This document shows positions 1 through 7,523 of a DNA stretch of 32,039 bases, one piece after another. Origin of the DNA: Bacillota bacterium (GTDB lineage: Bacteria; Bacillota; Clostridia; Lachnospirales; Bianqueaceae); the NCBI GenBank assembly GCA_017442735.1, contig JAFRZE010000073.1:1-32039 (forward strand), read 5' to 3'. The position numbers and the translations under genes were made by a program. The notes under the pieces were generated by a model. The model was not told where the DNA came from. It saw only the letters and a program-made list of their open reading frames with translations, and ran no database searches. The stretch's first letter is position 1. Every line of letters begins with the position of its first letter.

Positions 1-1739
1 AGGAAGACGCACTGCTCGCGGCGGAGGAATTCAAGGCCCAGTACGTGACCGCGGACATGGAAAAGAATGTCCACTATATGGAATCGATCACGCTCACGGA
101 AGAACCGCAGTATTCCCTGACTGTTATCGATCAGCATACCGGTTATATCGTGGGCATGGCCGGCGGACGCGGCAAGAAGACTACGAACCTGGCCCTGAAC
201 CGCGCGATGGACTCCACAAGACAGCCCGGTTCGACCTTTAAGATCCTGGCCTCCTATTCCGCGGCACTGGATGTCGGCGGATTCGGATGCGGAAGCTCCA
301 TGGACGATGCGCCGCTGCAGTGGGGCGACTGGTCGCCGAACAACTACTACGGATCCTTCCACGGAAAGGACACGGCCCGAATCGGTATTTACAACTCTGA
401 AAACGTGGTCGCGGCCCGGTTCATGCGGGCGGTCGGTATTGAAACGAACTTCGAATACTGCGAACGCTACGGTATCACGACCCTTCGCCGGGAAGCCGAT
501 GAAGACGGTCTGACCGACATGGTCCCGTCCCTCTGCCTTGGTTCCGGTTCCGTCAAGAACGTGGAACTGTGCGCGGCTTACGCGGCCATCGCGAACGAAG
601 GCGTCTATATCCATCCGACCCTGTACTCAAAGATCGAGGACGCGGAAGGCAATCTCTTCTATGAGAAGAAGCAGGAGACCCACAGGGTCATCCGTGAGAC
701 GACCGCATGGATGCTGACAGACATGCTCAAAGACGTAGTTAAGTACTACGGTACTTCTCCGGTCTGTAACTTTGATGAAGAAATGGCGATCGCCGGCAAG
801 TCCGGTACGACCGACGACTCGAATGACTACGCGTTCGTTGGCTACACCCCGTACTATACCTGCTGTATCCAGGCCGGTTTCGACTATGTGGCTTATCCGG
901 AGATCTACTATGAATCGCTGGGAACGACCAGTCTGAACCCGGATGGCTCTATCAGCACCTACGACGATTACGGCGATGAATGGATCTACTGGAACGGCCA
1001 CAAGGAGCTTTGGGCAGCTGTCATGGGCAAGATCCATGAAAATCTGCCGAAGATCGATAACTTCGGCGAACCGCCGGAGGGCATCACCGAGGTCAGCCTG
1101 TGCCGTGATTCCGGTCTGCTGGCAGGCCCCTACTGCAGTCAGGATCCCCGCGGAAGCCGTATCACATATGACTGGATCCATGTGGAAGATATTCCCACCC
1201 GGGTCTGTCCGAACCACATCCAGCTTTCTGTCTGCTCGGAGACCGGCCGTATCGCGACGAAGTACTGTCCGACGACAGAGACCAAAGTCTTTATGACCAG
1301 AACAGAGGATGAGATCAGTGATATTTCGGCCAGCGGTCTGACAAGGATCAGCGACTTCAAATATGCGGCCTATCCGTATAAATACGCGGACTGGATCGTC
1401 GGATCCGACGCCTATAAGAGCATGATGGGCGATACGAACTTCTCGACGCCGCTGGTCGATGACATCGCTTCCTATGAACCGGAATGGTGCGGCGAATGTC
1501 AGAAACACCTGCACAAGGCTCCGGAGGAATCTTCCGAAATCGTACCGCTGGAATCCTCCACCGTCCCGACCGCCACGCTGAACGACGGCCAGCCCCCGTC
1601 AGCGATGGGCGGCACCCTCGGCCGAAACCTGAACGATGAAGAAACATCATGGACGATCGACGCCCTCCCGATGGAGGACAAAGTCCAATCGGCATATGTC
1701 CCCTTAACGAAAAAAACAAAATACAAAAATAGAAGATAA
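1..1739 (+). CDS. Class A penicillin-binding protein, C-terminal part (5' end outside window)
   Basis: This is the transpeptidase portion of a bifunctional cell-wall synthase that cross-links peptidoglycan outside the membrane. The reading frame is open from base 3 to the first base of the window, so the GTG at 45 is not a real start and the glycosyltransferase domain lies upstream. All three penicillin-binding motifs are visible: STFK with its catalytic serine at 231-233, SEN at 396-404, and KSGT at 798-809. After the transpeptidase domain come two Cys-containing segments of the type CSxSGxxAxxYC (about 1111-1290), which are usual in clostridial PBP1A-like proteins, and a Ser/Glu/Thr/Pro-rich tail ending in a basic KKTKYKNRR. 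A terminator follows directly, so this ends its transcription unit. The family call is secure; the exact paralogue cannot be named from a fragment. Confidence 0.93.
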   Translation, partial: EDALLAAEEFKAQYVTADMEKNVHYMESITLTEEPQYSLTVIDQHTGYIVGMAGGRGKKTTNLALNRAMDSTRQPGSTFKILASYSAALDVGGFGCGSSMDDAPLQWGDWSPNNYYGSFHGKDTARIGIYNSENVVAARFMRAVGIETNFEYCERYGITTLRREADEDGLTDMVPSLCLGSGSVKNVELCAAYAAIANEGVYIHPTLYSKIEDAEGNLFYEKKQETHRVIRETTAWMLTDMLKDVVKYYGTSPVCNFDEEMAIAGKSGTTDDSNDYAFVGYTPYYTCCIQAGFDYVAYPEIYYESLGTTSLNPDGSISTYDDYGDEWIYWNGHKELWAAVMGKIHENLPKIDNFGEPPEGITEVSLCRDSGLLAGPYCSQDPRGSRITYDWIHVEDIPTRVCPNHIQLSVCSETGRIATKYCPTTETKVFMTRTEDEISDISASGLTRISDFKYAAYPYKYADWIVGSDAYKSMMGDTNFSTPLVDDIASYEPEWCGECQKHLHKAPEESSEIVPLESSTVPTATLNDGQPPSAMGGTLGRNLNDEETSWTIDALPMEDKVQSAYVPLTKKTKYKNRR

Positions 1740-1745
1740 TTACAG

Positions 1746-1783
1746 AGGACCTGTAGCAAAATTTGTTACGGGTCCTTTTGTTT
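1746..1783 (+). terminator. Intrinsic terminator after the PBP gene
   Basis: A 12-bp stem pairs AGGACCTGTAGC (1746-1757) with GTTACGGGTCCT (1765-1776) through two G-T wobbles, with the loop AAAATTT, followed by TTTTGTTT. It sits 7 bases after the PBP stop codon. Its left arm resembles the GGGGCTGTAGCAAAAT word that begins the dispersed repeat elsewhere in the window. Confidence 0.85.
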
Positions 1784-1811
1784 AGCTGTAAGTTTGTTTT
1801 CTGTTCCGGAA

Positions 1812-1825
1812 TGCCGCCAGCGGCA
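1812..1825. repeat. Small perfect palindrome TGCCGC-CA-GCGGCA
   Basis: A 6-bp perfect inverted repeat with a 2-base centre lies just upstream of the large palindrome at 1833. No gene overlaps it. It may belong to the same structured element or be chance. Confidence 0.4.
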
Positions 1826-1832
1826 GATGAAC

Positions 1833-1968
1833 CCTTTGCCTGGCTTAATTAAAAAATGCCACAAGTTTTCTGTCTGTCAAGGCTGCACCTTCGGTGCACC
1901 GCCATGCGGCCACGGCCTTGACAGAGCAGAAAGATCTTGTGGCAAACGATCATTAAGCCAGGCAAAGG
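1833..1968. repeat. 136-bp cloverleaf-like palindromic element
   Basis: This is a long nested inverted repeat with no credible coding frame. The outer arms CCTTTGCCTGGCTTAAT (1833-1849) and ATTAAGCCAGGCAAAGG (1952-1968) are perfectly complementary over 17 bp. Inside a 7x7 internal loop, TGCCACAAG (1857-1865) pairs with CTTGTGGCA (1936-1944). Then CTGTCAAGGC (1874-1883) pairs with GCCTTGACAG (1915-1924). The centre holds two small hairpins, TGCACC-TTC-GGTGCA (1884-1898) and CCGC-CAT-GCGG (1899-1909), giving a multi-branched fold. No T-run follows, so a plain terminator is unlikely. It could be a structured RNA, a REP/MITE-like repeat or a protein-binding cruciform; which of these is not resolved here. 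Confidence 0.75.
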
Positions 1969-1983
1969 ATTTCCAGGTTTCTT

Positions 1984-1997
1984 TGAAACCGTTCTCA
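1984..1997 (+). promoter_or_regulatory. Match to the CcpA cre consensus
   Basis: The 14-mer TGAAACCGTTCTCA fits the degenerate cre pattern TGWNANCGNTNWCA at every position. Its left half is also the right arm of a small hairpin GGTTTC-TTT-GAAACC (1976-1990). It lies about 470 bp upstream of the -10 box of the GH13 gene, which is far for direct repression, so the match may be fortuitous. Confidence 0.2.
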
Positions 1998-2111
1998 TGA
2001 AAAATACCTGATAAAAATCTGAAGAAAAACCTTCGAAAGATGATTCTTAGAAGCTTTTGGGGTATTTAACTATTTTTCTTGTTCCGCCGCCCAGAATTTC
2101 CTGTGATTTTT

Positions 2112-2145
2112 GGATAAGATATTTACTTGATAAGTTATCTTATCC
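2112..2145. repeat. Inverted repeat of GGATAAGATA with extra copies downstream
   Basis: GGATAAGATA (2112-2121) is perfectly complementary to TATCTTATCC (2136-2145) across a 14-base spacer. GGATAAGATA recurs at 2216-2225, and TAGATAAGATAG occurs at about 2257-2268. Four copies of one 9-10-base word within ~160 bp of non-coding DNA suggest a protein-binding array or part of the dispersed repeat. Confidence 0.5.
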
Positions 2146-2149
2146 AGTG

Positions 2150-2448
2150 ATTGGAAAGGATAGTTCATCAGAAAAGATTCTCACCCAAACGAGTCGTCTG
2201 TTCATCATTTTTTCTGGATAAGATAACTTCCGATCGGCTCTTCTCGCCCAGGATTTAGATAAGATAGCTCGTCAAATTGATGCGCCGCCCAAAAAACTCA
2301 AAAAGTTCTGGGCGGCGAGGCTTAAGATTCGACTATCCGCCCCAATGATAGGGGCGTCTCCAAAAGGGTTGGGGCGGATAAGAAAAATCATGAGAATAAG
2401 CCCAATTTCTTCAAATGATGCCATATCATTTTGCTACAGCCCCTTTTT
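2150..2448 (-). repeat. Dispersed structured repeat, copy 1 (inverted relative to the copy at 31790)
   Basis: Read on the minus strand from 2448, this stretch matches the + strand from 31789 to the window end. Shared blocks are the start AAAGGGGCTGTAGCAAAAT, a CATTTGAAGAA/TGGGCTTATTCTCA block, two GC-rich hairpins, and a 57-base perfect match (2239-2295 against 31921-31977). Hairpin 1 pairs TATCCGCCCCAA (2334-2345) with TTGGGGCGGATA (2369-2380), 12 bp perfect. Hairpin 2 pairs CGCCGCCCA (2283-2291) with TGGGCGGCG (2309-2317). Stems are kept between copies while loops differ, which suggests the fold matters. The boundary near 2150 is approximate; similarity fades beyond about 2170. Confidence 0.8.
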
Positions 2449-2452
2449 CTGC

Positions 2453-2482
2453 TTGATTTTATTAGTTAAAGGGCTATATAAT
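2453..2482 (+). promoter_or_regulatory. Promoter for the GH13 gene
   Basis: A -35 box TTGATT (2453-2458) and a perfect -10 box TATAAT (2477-2482) are separated by 18 bp, immediately outside the end of the dispersed repeat. This predicts a start near 2489 and a short leader before the AGGAGG ribosome binding site at 2517-2522. Confidence 0.75.
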
Positions 2483-2528
2483 GGAGTTAAGCACTACGTG
2501 AATATGAATGCCCTAAAGGAGGACCCTG

Positions 2529-4373
2529 ATGGACACACAATTTAAGAAAGAATTTCTGGATCGATACCTTCGGCACGAAGAGGAGCTCAAATGGTTGTAT
2601 TTGGAGCTGTATCAGGCGGATGAGAAGGCGTATGATTATTTTGTCTCCATGCTGTACCGTATGTGGGAAGGCCGAGGCGAAGCGCTGAAAGAGATCGACC
2701 GGAAAAGAGAGAAGGATCCCGACTGGTATAAAGGCCATGATCTGGTTGGTATGCTGATGTATGTGAACGCTTTTGCCGGCAATTTGAAAGGTGTTCGTGA
2801 GAAACTGGACTACCTGACGGAAGCGAACGTGAATTACCTGCATCTGATGCCGCTTTTGGAAAGCCCGGAGGGCAGATCGGACGGCGGCTACGCGGTCTCG
2901 GATTTTCGCAAGGTACAGCCGGAACTCGGCACCATGGAAGATCTGGCGGCGCTGGCCGCGGACTGCCACGACCGCGGGATCGCCATGTGCCTGGATTTCG
3001 TCATGAACCATACCAGCGAGGATCACGAATGGGCAAAAAGAGCCCGCGCCGGTGAAAAGGAGTACCAGGACCGCTATTTCTTCTATGATAACTGGGATAT
3101 CCCGAATCAGTATGAGAAAACGGTTCCGCAGGTCTTCCCCACGACCGCGCCGGGCAACTTCAGCTGGTGCGAGGAAGCGAAGAAGGTGGTCATGACGACC
3201 TTCTACCCCTATCAGTGGGACCTGAACTACGCGAACCCGGTCGTCTTCAACGACATGACCGAAAACATGCTCTTCCTTTGCAACCAGGGTATCGATATCA
3301 TCCGTCTGGACGCGGTGCCCTATATCTGGAAAGAGCTCGGCACGAACTGCCGGAACCTTCCCAAAGTGCACACGCTCGTCCGGCTGATGAGAATGGCCTG
3401 CGAGATCGTCTGTCCGTCCGCGCTGCTGCTCGGCGAGGTCGTTATGGAGCCCAGCAAGGTCGTTCCGTACTTCGGCACGGTCGAGAAACCGGAATGCCAT
3501 CTGCTCTATAACGTGACCACCATGGCCAGCACCTGGAATACGGTCGCGACAAAGAATGTCCATCTGCTGAAGCATCAGCTCGGACAGGTCTTCGCGCTGC
3601 CGAAGGAATATACCTTCCTGAATTATCTCCGGTGTCATGATGATATCGGCTGGGGACTGGACTATGATTATCTAGAGAATTTCGGGATGTACCAGGTCCC
3701 GCACAAGAAATACCTGAATGATTATCTGACGGGCAAATGGCCGGGATCTCCCTCAAGAGGCGAGCTCTACAACGATGATCCGAGACTCGGCGACGCGAGG
3801 CTCTGCGGTACGACCGCTTCGCTCGTCGGGGTAGAGGCGGCCCGCTACGAGATGGACGATGTGAAGCTCGACTGGGCGCTGCGCGAAGACATCATGCTTC
3901 ACGCATATATGTTCACGCTCTCGGGCGTACCGGTACTGTACTCCGGCGATGAGATCGCGCAGGAGAATGACTATTCCTATCACAAGAATCCGTTGAAGGC
4001 CGCGGACTCCCGGTATCTCCACCGCGGGGATATGAACTGGAAAGCGGCGGAGCTCAGGCACGACGTTTCCAAGCCGGAAGGCCGGGTGTTCCAGGCGCTT
4101 CGGGAGATCGAAAAGATCCGGGCCGAGCACAGAGTTTTCTCCGGGCTCGCGGATACCTGGATCGTGGAGACCCGCGACGAGGCGGTGCTTGGCATCGGCC
4201 GGTACTATCAGGGCGAAAAGCTCATCGGCGTGTTCAATTTCGCCGCGGAGCCGAAGAGGTTCGGCGTGGATGAACTGGGCGAGTTCAAGGATGTTCTGAC
4301 CGGTGAGGATGTGAACAAGTACGATATGATCCTGCCGCCCGGCGGCTTCTACTGGCTGATCTGTGAATTCTGA
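2529..4373 (+). CDS. GH13 alpha-glucan/sucrose-active enzyme, amylosucrase family (GH13_4-like)
   Basis: This 614-residue enzyme looks like amylosucrase, which splits sucrose and transfers the glucose to alpha-1,4-glucan. It is close to the ~630 residues usual for that family and has no signal peptide, so it acts in the cytoplasm. The N-terminal ~85 residues are the helical region typical of amylosucrases. The catalytic (beta/alpha)8 barrel shows DFVMNHTSEDHEWA, the nucleophile Asp261 in RLDAVPYIW, the acid/base Glu303 in LLGEVVM, and His370-Asp371 in CHDDIGW. The segment IWKELGTNCRNLP is especially amylosucrase-like. The ATG has AGGAGG six bases upstream. A HAD phosphatase follows after 14 bp and a sucrose-type PTS lies downstream, so the real substrate may be sucrose or sucrose phosphate. 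Sucrose hydrolase or phosphorylase activity is possible; the exact reaction cannot be read from sequence. Confidence 0.88.
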   Translation: MDTQFKKEFLDRYLRHEEELKWLYLELYQADEKAYDYFVSMLYRMWEGRGEALKEIDRKREKDPDWYKGHDLVGMLMYVNAFAGNLKGVREKLDYLTEANVNYLHLMPLLESPEGRSDGGYAVSDFRKVQPELGTMEDLAALAADCHDRGIAMCLDFVMNHTSEDHEWAKRARAGEKEYQDRYFFYDNWDIPNQYEKTVPQVFPTTAPGNFSWCEEAKKVVMTTFYPYQWDLNYANPVVFNDMTENMLFLCNQGIDIIRLDAVPYIWKELGTNCRNLPKVHTLVRLMRMACEIVCPSALLLGEVVMEPSKVVPYFGTVEKPECHLLYNVTTMASTWNTVATKNVHLLKHQLGQVFALPKEYTFLNYLRCHDDIGWGLDYDYLENFGMYQVPHKKYLNDYLTGKWPGSPSRGELYNDDPRLGDARLCGTTASLVGVEAARYEMDDVKLDWALREDIMLHAYMFTLSGVPVLYSGDEIAQENDYSYHKNPLKAADSRYLHRGDMNWKAAELRHDVSKPEGRVFQALREIEKIRAEHRVFSGLADTWIVETRDEAVLGIGRYYQGEKLIGVFNFAAEPKRFGVDELGEFKDVLTGEDVNKYDMILPPGGFYWLICEF

Positions 4374-4387
4374 AAGGATACGGTGAT

Positions 4388-5233
4388 ATGAACAAAAAAC
4401 TGATTTTTCTGGACATCGACGGTACGCTGACCCCGGCCGGCAGCAACATTCCCCCCGCAAGCGCCATGCGCGTGATTCGGGAGGCACAGGCAGCCGGACA
4501 TGTCGTCGTCCTCTGTACCGGCCGCAACCTGGATATGCTGGCCCCGGTCCTGGCCCTTGGTTTTGACGGCGCGGTCGCGAGCGCCGGCGGACTGGTGGTC
4601 CTGCATGATGAGATCCTGTATGACTGCCCCATGACGGATGATCAGCGGGACGTGGCTATGAAACTTCTGAAGGAGCAGGGCGTGTTCCGTACGATCGAGG
4701 CGAAAGACGCGACCTACGGCGATGAGGATCTGGGCGATTTCCTGGCGAACGCGGGAGAAGGCAACTCGGAACTGATCCGCTGGAGAAAGGCTCTCGCGGA
4801 GGATCTGAACATCCAGCCCATGAGCCGGTATGACGGCCGGCCGATTTATAAAGTCGTTTTCATGTGCACCCGCGCGGAGCAGCTGCAGCCGGCAAGAGAT
4901 GCACTGGAGAAGGACTTCAACTTTGTCGTCCAGGATGTCGCGGCGCATAACTGCCTGAACGGCGAGCTGATCAACCGTCAGTTTGATAAGGGGACCGGCG
5001 TCAAATGCATGGCAGAGAAGCTCGGGATCGCGATCGAGGATACGATCGGATTCGGCGACAGCATGAACGATAAGGAAATGATCGAGACCGTCGGTTACAG
5101 CGTGGTCATGGACAACGGATCGCCCACATTGAAGGCGATGGCGGACATGGTCGCGCCGGCGGTGGAAGAGGACGGACTGGAGAAGGCCTTCCTCGATCTG
5201 GGATTAGTCGAAAACAACAAAATCCCGTCCTGA
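4388..5233 (+). CDS. HAD-superfamily Cof-type sugar phosphatase
   Basis: This 281-residue cytoplasmic phosphatase has the HAD nucleophile motif DIDGT (Asp9 nucleophile, Asp11 acid/base) at the N-terminus, the motif II region VVLCTGRN, and motif IV GFGDSMNDKEMI near the C-terminus. The long insertion between these is the C2 cap of the Cof/YidA group, which acts on small phosphorylated metabolites such as sugar phosphates. It starts 14 bp after the GH13 stop behind AAAGGA and so shares its operon. The position between a glucan-forming GH13 enzyme and a phosphorylating importer suggests it could dephosphorylate an imported sugar phosphate, but this is inference and Cof proteins are promiscuous. 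Confidence 0.87.
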   Translation: MNKKLIFLDIDGTLTPAGSNIPPASAMRVIREAQAAGHVVVLCTGRNLDMLAPVLALGFDGAVASAGGLVVLHDEILYDCPMTDDQRDVAMKLLKEQGVFRTIEAKDATYGDEDLGDFLANAGEGNSELIRWRKALAEDLNIQPMSRYDGRPIYKVVFMCTRAEQLQPARDALEKDFNFVVQDVAAHNCLNGELINRQFDKGTGVKCMAEKLGIAIEDTIGFGDSMNDKEMIETVGYSVVMDNGSPTLKAMADMVAPAVEEDGLEKAFLDLGLVENNKIPS

Positions 5234-5262
5234 TTTTTGGCTCTTTTGACAGAGAAATTTCG

Positions 5263-5291
5263 TTTACACTGTCTTGAAAGTAAGGTATGAT
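5263..5291 (+). promoter_or_regulatory. Promoter for the PTS transporter gene
   Basis: TTTACA (5263-5268) and TATGAT (5286-5291) are 17 bp apart. A TTGACA at 5246-5251 is a second possible -35 without a good partner. No convincing terminator separates the HAD gene from this promoter, so some read-through is likely. Confidence 0.6.
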
Positions 5292-5304
5292 AGTTTTACG
5301 ACTC

Positions 5305-5326
5305 TGTGATTGCATCTACGATCACA
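5305..5326. promoter_or_regulatory. Operator-like inverted repeat in the PTS leader
   Basis: TGTGATTG (5305-5312) pairs with CGATCACA (5319-5326) around a 6-base loop, with one G-T wobble, just after the -10 box and 9 bases before the ribosome binding site. This is a natural place for a sugar-responsive repressor to bind. No cognate regulator gene is adjacent. Confidence 0.35.
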
Positions 5327-5349
5327 AATACTCACAAGGAGAGTTTATT

Positions 5350-7206
5350 ATGGCACTCGATTATCGTAAGTGTGCTGAGGAGATCTATTCCCATCTTGGT
5401 GGAAAAGAGAACATCATCAGCGCCGCCCACTGCGCCACTCGTCTGCGTCTGGTCATTGCTGACAACAGCAAGCTGGATGTCAAGGCACTCGAAGAAGTCG
5501 AAGGCGTAAAGGGCCTGTTCGATTCCAACGGTCAGCTTCAGCTGATCATCGGTACCGGCACCGTCAACAAGGTATATGACGAATTCCTTGCCGTGACCGG
5601 CCTGTCCGCTGCATCCAAGGCAGATGTCAAAGCCGCTGCCGCATCCCGTATGCCGCTTTGGAAGAAGATCCTGAAGACCCCCGGTGACGTGTTCGTTCCG
5701 ATCCTGCCCGCCATCGTTGCTTCCGGTCTTATGATGGGTCTTGTCGAGGCCATTCCCAAGTTCGCTCCGGCCTTCGGCCAGAGCGACTGGTACAGCTTCC
5801 TCGACCTCGTCGCGAACACCGCGTTCGCTTTGCTGCCTGTTCTGGTAGCGGTCTCCGCTGCCCGCGTCTTCGGCGGTAATATCTTCCTCGGCGCCGTCAT
5901 CGGTCTGATGATGGTCCACCCCGCTCTGATCAATGCCTGGACGGTAGGTAACTACGCCGCGGGCGAAATACCCACGTGGCACCTGTTCTTCTTCAATGTC
6001 CAGCAGGTGGGTTATCAGGGCCACGTCATACCGGTCATACTGGCGGTACTCCTGATGTCAACCATTGAAAAATGGCTGCATAAGGTGGTGCCGGAGATGA
6101 TCGACCTGTTCGTCACGCCTCTGTGCACCGTTCTTGTGACCGCTTTCGTTACCTTCACCATCATCGGCCCCATCTTCTCCGTTCTGGAGAACTGGGTGCT
6201 GGCCGGAGCAAAATGGCTCGCCGGTTCCCTGCTTGGTTCGCTGGTCATGGGCGCGATCTACCCCTGGACGGTCGTCATGGGTCTGCACCACATGTACAAC
6301 GTTATCGAAGCCGGCATGATCGCGCAGACAGGTCTGAATACCTGGATGCCTATCGCTTCCGCCGCGAACTTCGCTCAGTTCGGCGCCTGCTTGGCTGTCG
6401 CGCTGAAAGTCCACAATCAGAAGACCAAATCCGTGGCGCTGCCGTCTTCCCTTTCCGCTTCTCTGGGTATCACGGAGCCCGCGATCTTCGGTATCAACTT
6501 CCGCTTCATGAAACCGTTCCTTTGCGGTATGGCCGGCGGTGCTGTCGGTGCTCTGTTCGGCGCTCTGTTCGGACTGGGTGCTCCGGTTTACGGTGTTACC
6601 GGTATCCCGGCGATCCCCGCTGTCAACAATGTTCCGCTGTACCTGGTAGAGCTTCTGATCGCGGCTGGTATCGCGTTCGGCCTGACCTGGTTCATCTGGA
6701 AAGAGGATGAAGAAAGCAAGAAGAAAGCAGACGCTCCCGCTCCCGAGGCTGCCGCTGAAGAACTGAAACCCGGCGCTTCCGTCATCCGCTCCGCGGCTGG
6801 CGAAGTCCTGCAGCCGGTTCCCGGAAAGGTCATCCCGCTGGAAGAGATCCCGGATGATACTTTCGCGGCAGGTATCCTGGGCCAGGGCATCGGTGTTGAA
6901 CCCACGGAAGATGTCGTGGTCGCTCCCTTCGACGGAACAGTGACCATGGTCTTCGATACCAAACATGCCGTGACGCTGGAAGGCAGCGGTATGGAAATGC
7001 TGATCCACGTCGGTATTGATACCGTCGGAATGAACGGTGACGGCTTCGAGGCTTTCGTCAAGGAAGGCGATGAAGTCAAGGCCGGACAGAAACTGCTGAC
7101 CTTCAGCTCTGATAAGATCAAAGCTGCCGGACACAGCAACACCGTCGCGGTCATCCTGACCAACGCCGATGATCTGGAAGGTCTGGAGTTCGGACTGAAA
7201 GAGTAA
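5350..7206 (+). CDS. PTS transporter subunit EIIBCA, sucrose/trehalose type
   Basis: This 618-residue membrane permease takes up a sugar and phosphorylates it during transport. Domain order is EIIB (about residues 1-85, phospho-Cys28 in SAAHCATRLRL), EIIC (about 105-455, many membrane segments, with the GITEPAIFG signature), then an Ala/Pro/Glu-rich linker and EIIA (about 480-618, phospho-His553 in MLIHVGIDTV). The EIIB segment around SAAHCATRLRLV and IIGTGTVNKVYDEF is typical of sucrose (ScrA/SacP) and trehalose (TreP) transporters. The start is the ATG at 5350 behind AAGGAGAG (5336-5343); the upstream in-frame ATG at 5287 lies inside the -10 box and is rejected. HPr and enzyme I follow, giving a complete relay. 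A sucrose-active-type GH13 enzyme nearby favours sucrose, but trehalose is not excluded. Confidence 0.9.
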   Translation: MALDYRKCAEEIYSHLGGKENIISAAHCATRLRLVIADNSKLDVKALEEVEGVKGLFDSNGQLQLIIGTGTVNKVYDEFLAVTGLSAASKADVKAAAASRMPLWKKILKTPGDVFVPILPAIVASGLMMGLVEAIPKFAPAFGQSDWYSFLDLVANTAFALLPVLVAVSAARVFGGNIFLGAVIGLMMVHPALINAWTVGNYAAGEIPTWHLFFFNVQQVGYQGHVIPVILAVLLMSTIEKWLHKVVPEMIDLFVTPLCTVLVTAFVTFTIIGPIFSVLENWVLAGAKWLAGSLLGSLVMGAIYPWTVVMGLHHMYNVIEAGMIAQTGLNTWMPIASAANFAQFGACLAVALKVHNQKTKSVALPSSLSASLGITEPAIFGINFRFMKPFLCGMAGGAVGALFGALFGLGAPVYGVTGIPAIPAVNNVPLYLVELLIAAGIAFGLTWFIWKEDEESKKKADAPAPEAAAEELKPGASVIRSAAGEVLQPVPGKVIPLEEIPDDTFAAGILGQGIGVEPTEDVVVAPFDGTVTMVFDTKHAVTLEGSGMEMLIHVGIDTVGMNGDGFEAFVKEGDEVKAGQKLLTFSSDKIKAAGHSNTVAVILTNADDLEGLEFGLKE

Positions 7207-7251
7207 TCCTGATACTATTTCAATCTCATTTATCATAAGGAGGAATTTTCA

Positions 7252-7512
7252 ATGAAATCATTCGAGTATGTCATTACGGATCCGGTTGGTATCCATGCTC
7301 GTCCCGCAGGCATTATGGTCAAAGAGATCAAGAACCTGATCGGCACGACCGTTACGATCGCAAAAGGTGAGAAATCCGCGAACGCGCTGAGACTGATGGC
7401 TGTTATGCAGCTTGGCATCAAACAGGGCGACACCGTTAAAGTTACGGTTGAAGGCGGAGACGAAGCCGCTGCGGCTGCTACGCTGGAGAAATTCTTCAAG
7501 GAGCACTTCTGA
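7252..7512 (+). CDS. ptsH: HPr phosphocarrier protein lacking the regulatory serine
   Basis: This 86-residue protein carries phosphate from enzyme I to the EIIA domain. His15 in GIHARPAG is intact. In the regulatory loop, where Bacillus HPr has NLKSIMGVMSLGI with Ser46, this protein reads NALRLMAVMQLGI, so Arg47 stands at the position of Ser46. HPr kinase would therefore have no target and this HPr should not serve as the P-Ser co-repressor of CcpA. The ATG has AAGGAGG upstream. It sits 45 bp after the transporter and is followed by a hairpin terminator before ptsI. Confidence 0.95.
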   Translation: MKSFEYVITDPVGIHARPAGIMVKEIKNLIGTTVTIAKGEKSANALRLMAVMQLGIKQGDTVKVTVEGGDEAAAAATLEKFFKEHF

Positions 7513-7523
7513 TCGAAATCCGG

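Noticed and set aside
1794..2000. 68-codon frame in the intergenic region
   Set aside because: It runs through the large palindrome, has no ribosome binding site and no protein-like pattern.
2345..2545. 66-codon frame before the GH13 gene
   Set aside because: It crosses a GC hairpin, the promoter and the GH13 ribosome binding site.
5255..5268. Partial cre-like site at the PTS promoter
   Set aside because: Only the right half fits the consensus; three mismatches in the left half, so not listed as a site.
5287..5349. Upstream ATG giving a 21-residue extension of the PTS protein
   Set aside because: The ATG lies inside the -10 box TATGAT, and the internal start at 5350 has a strong ribosome binding site and matches family N-termini.
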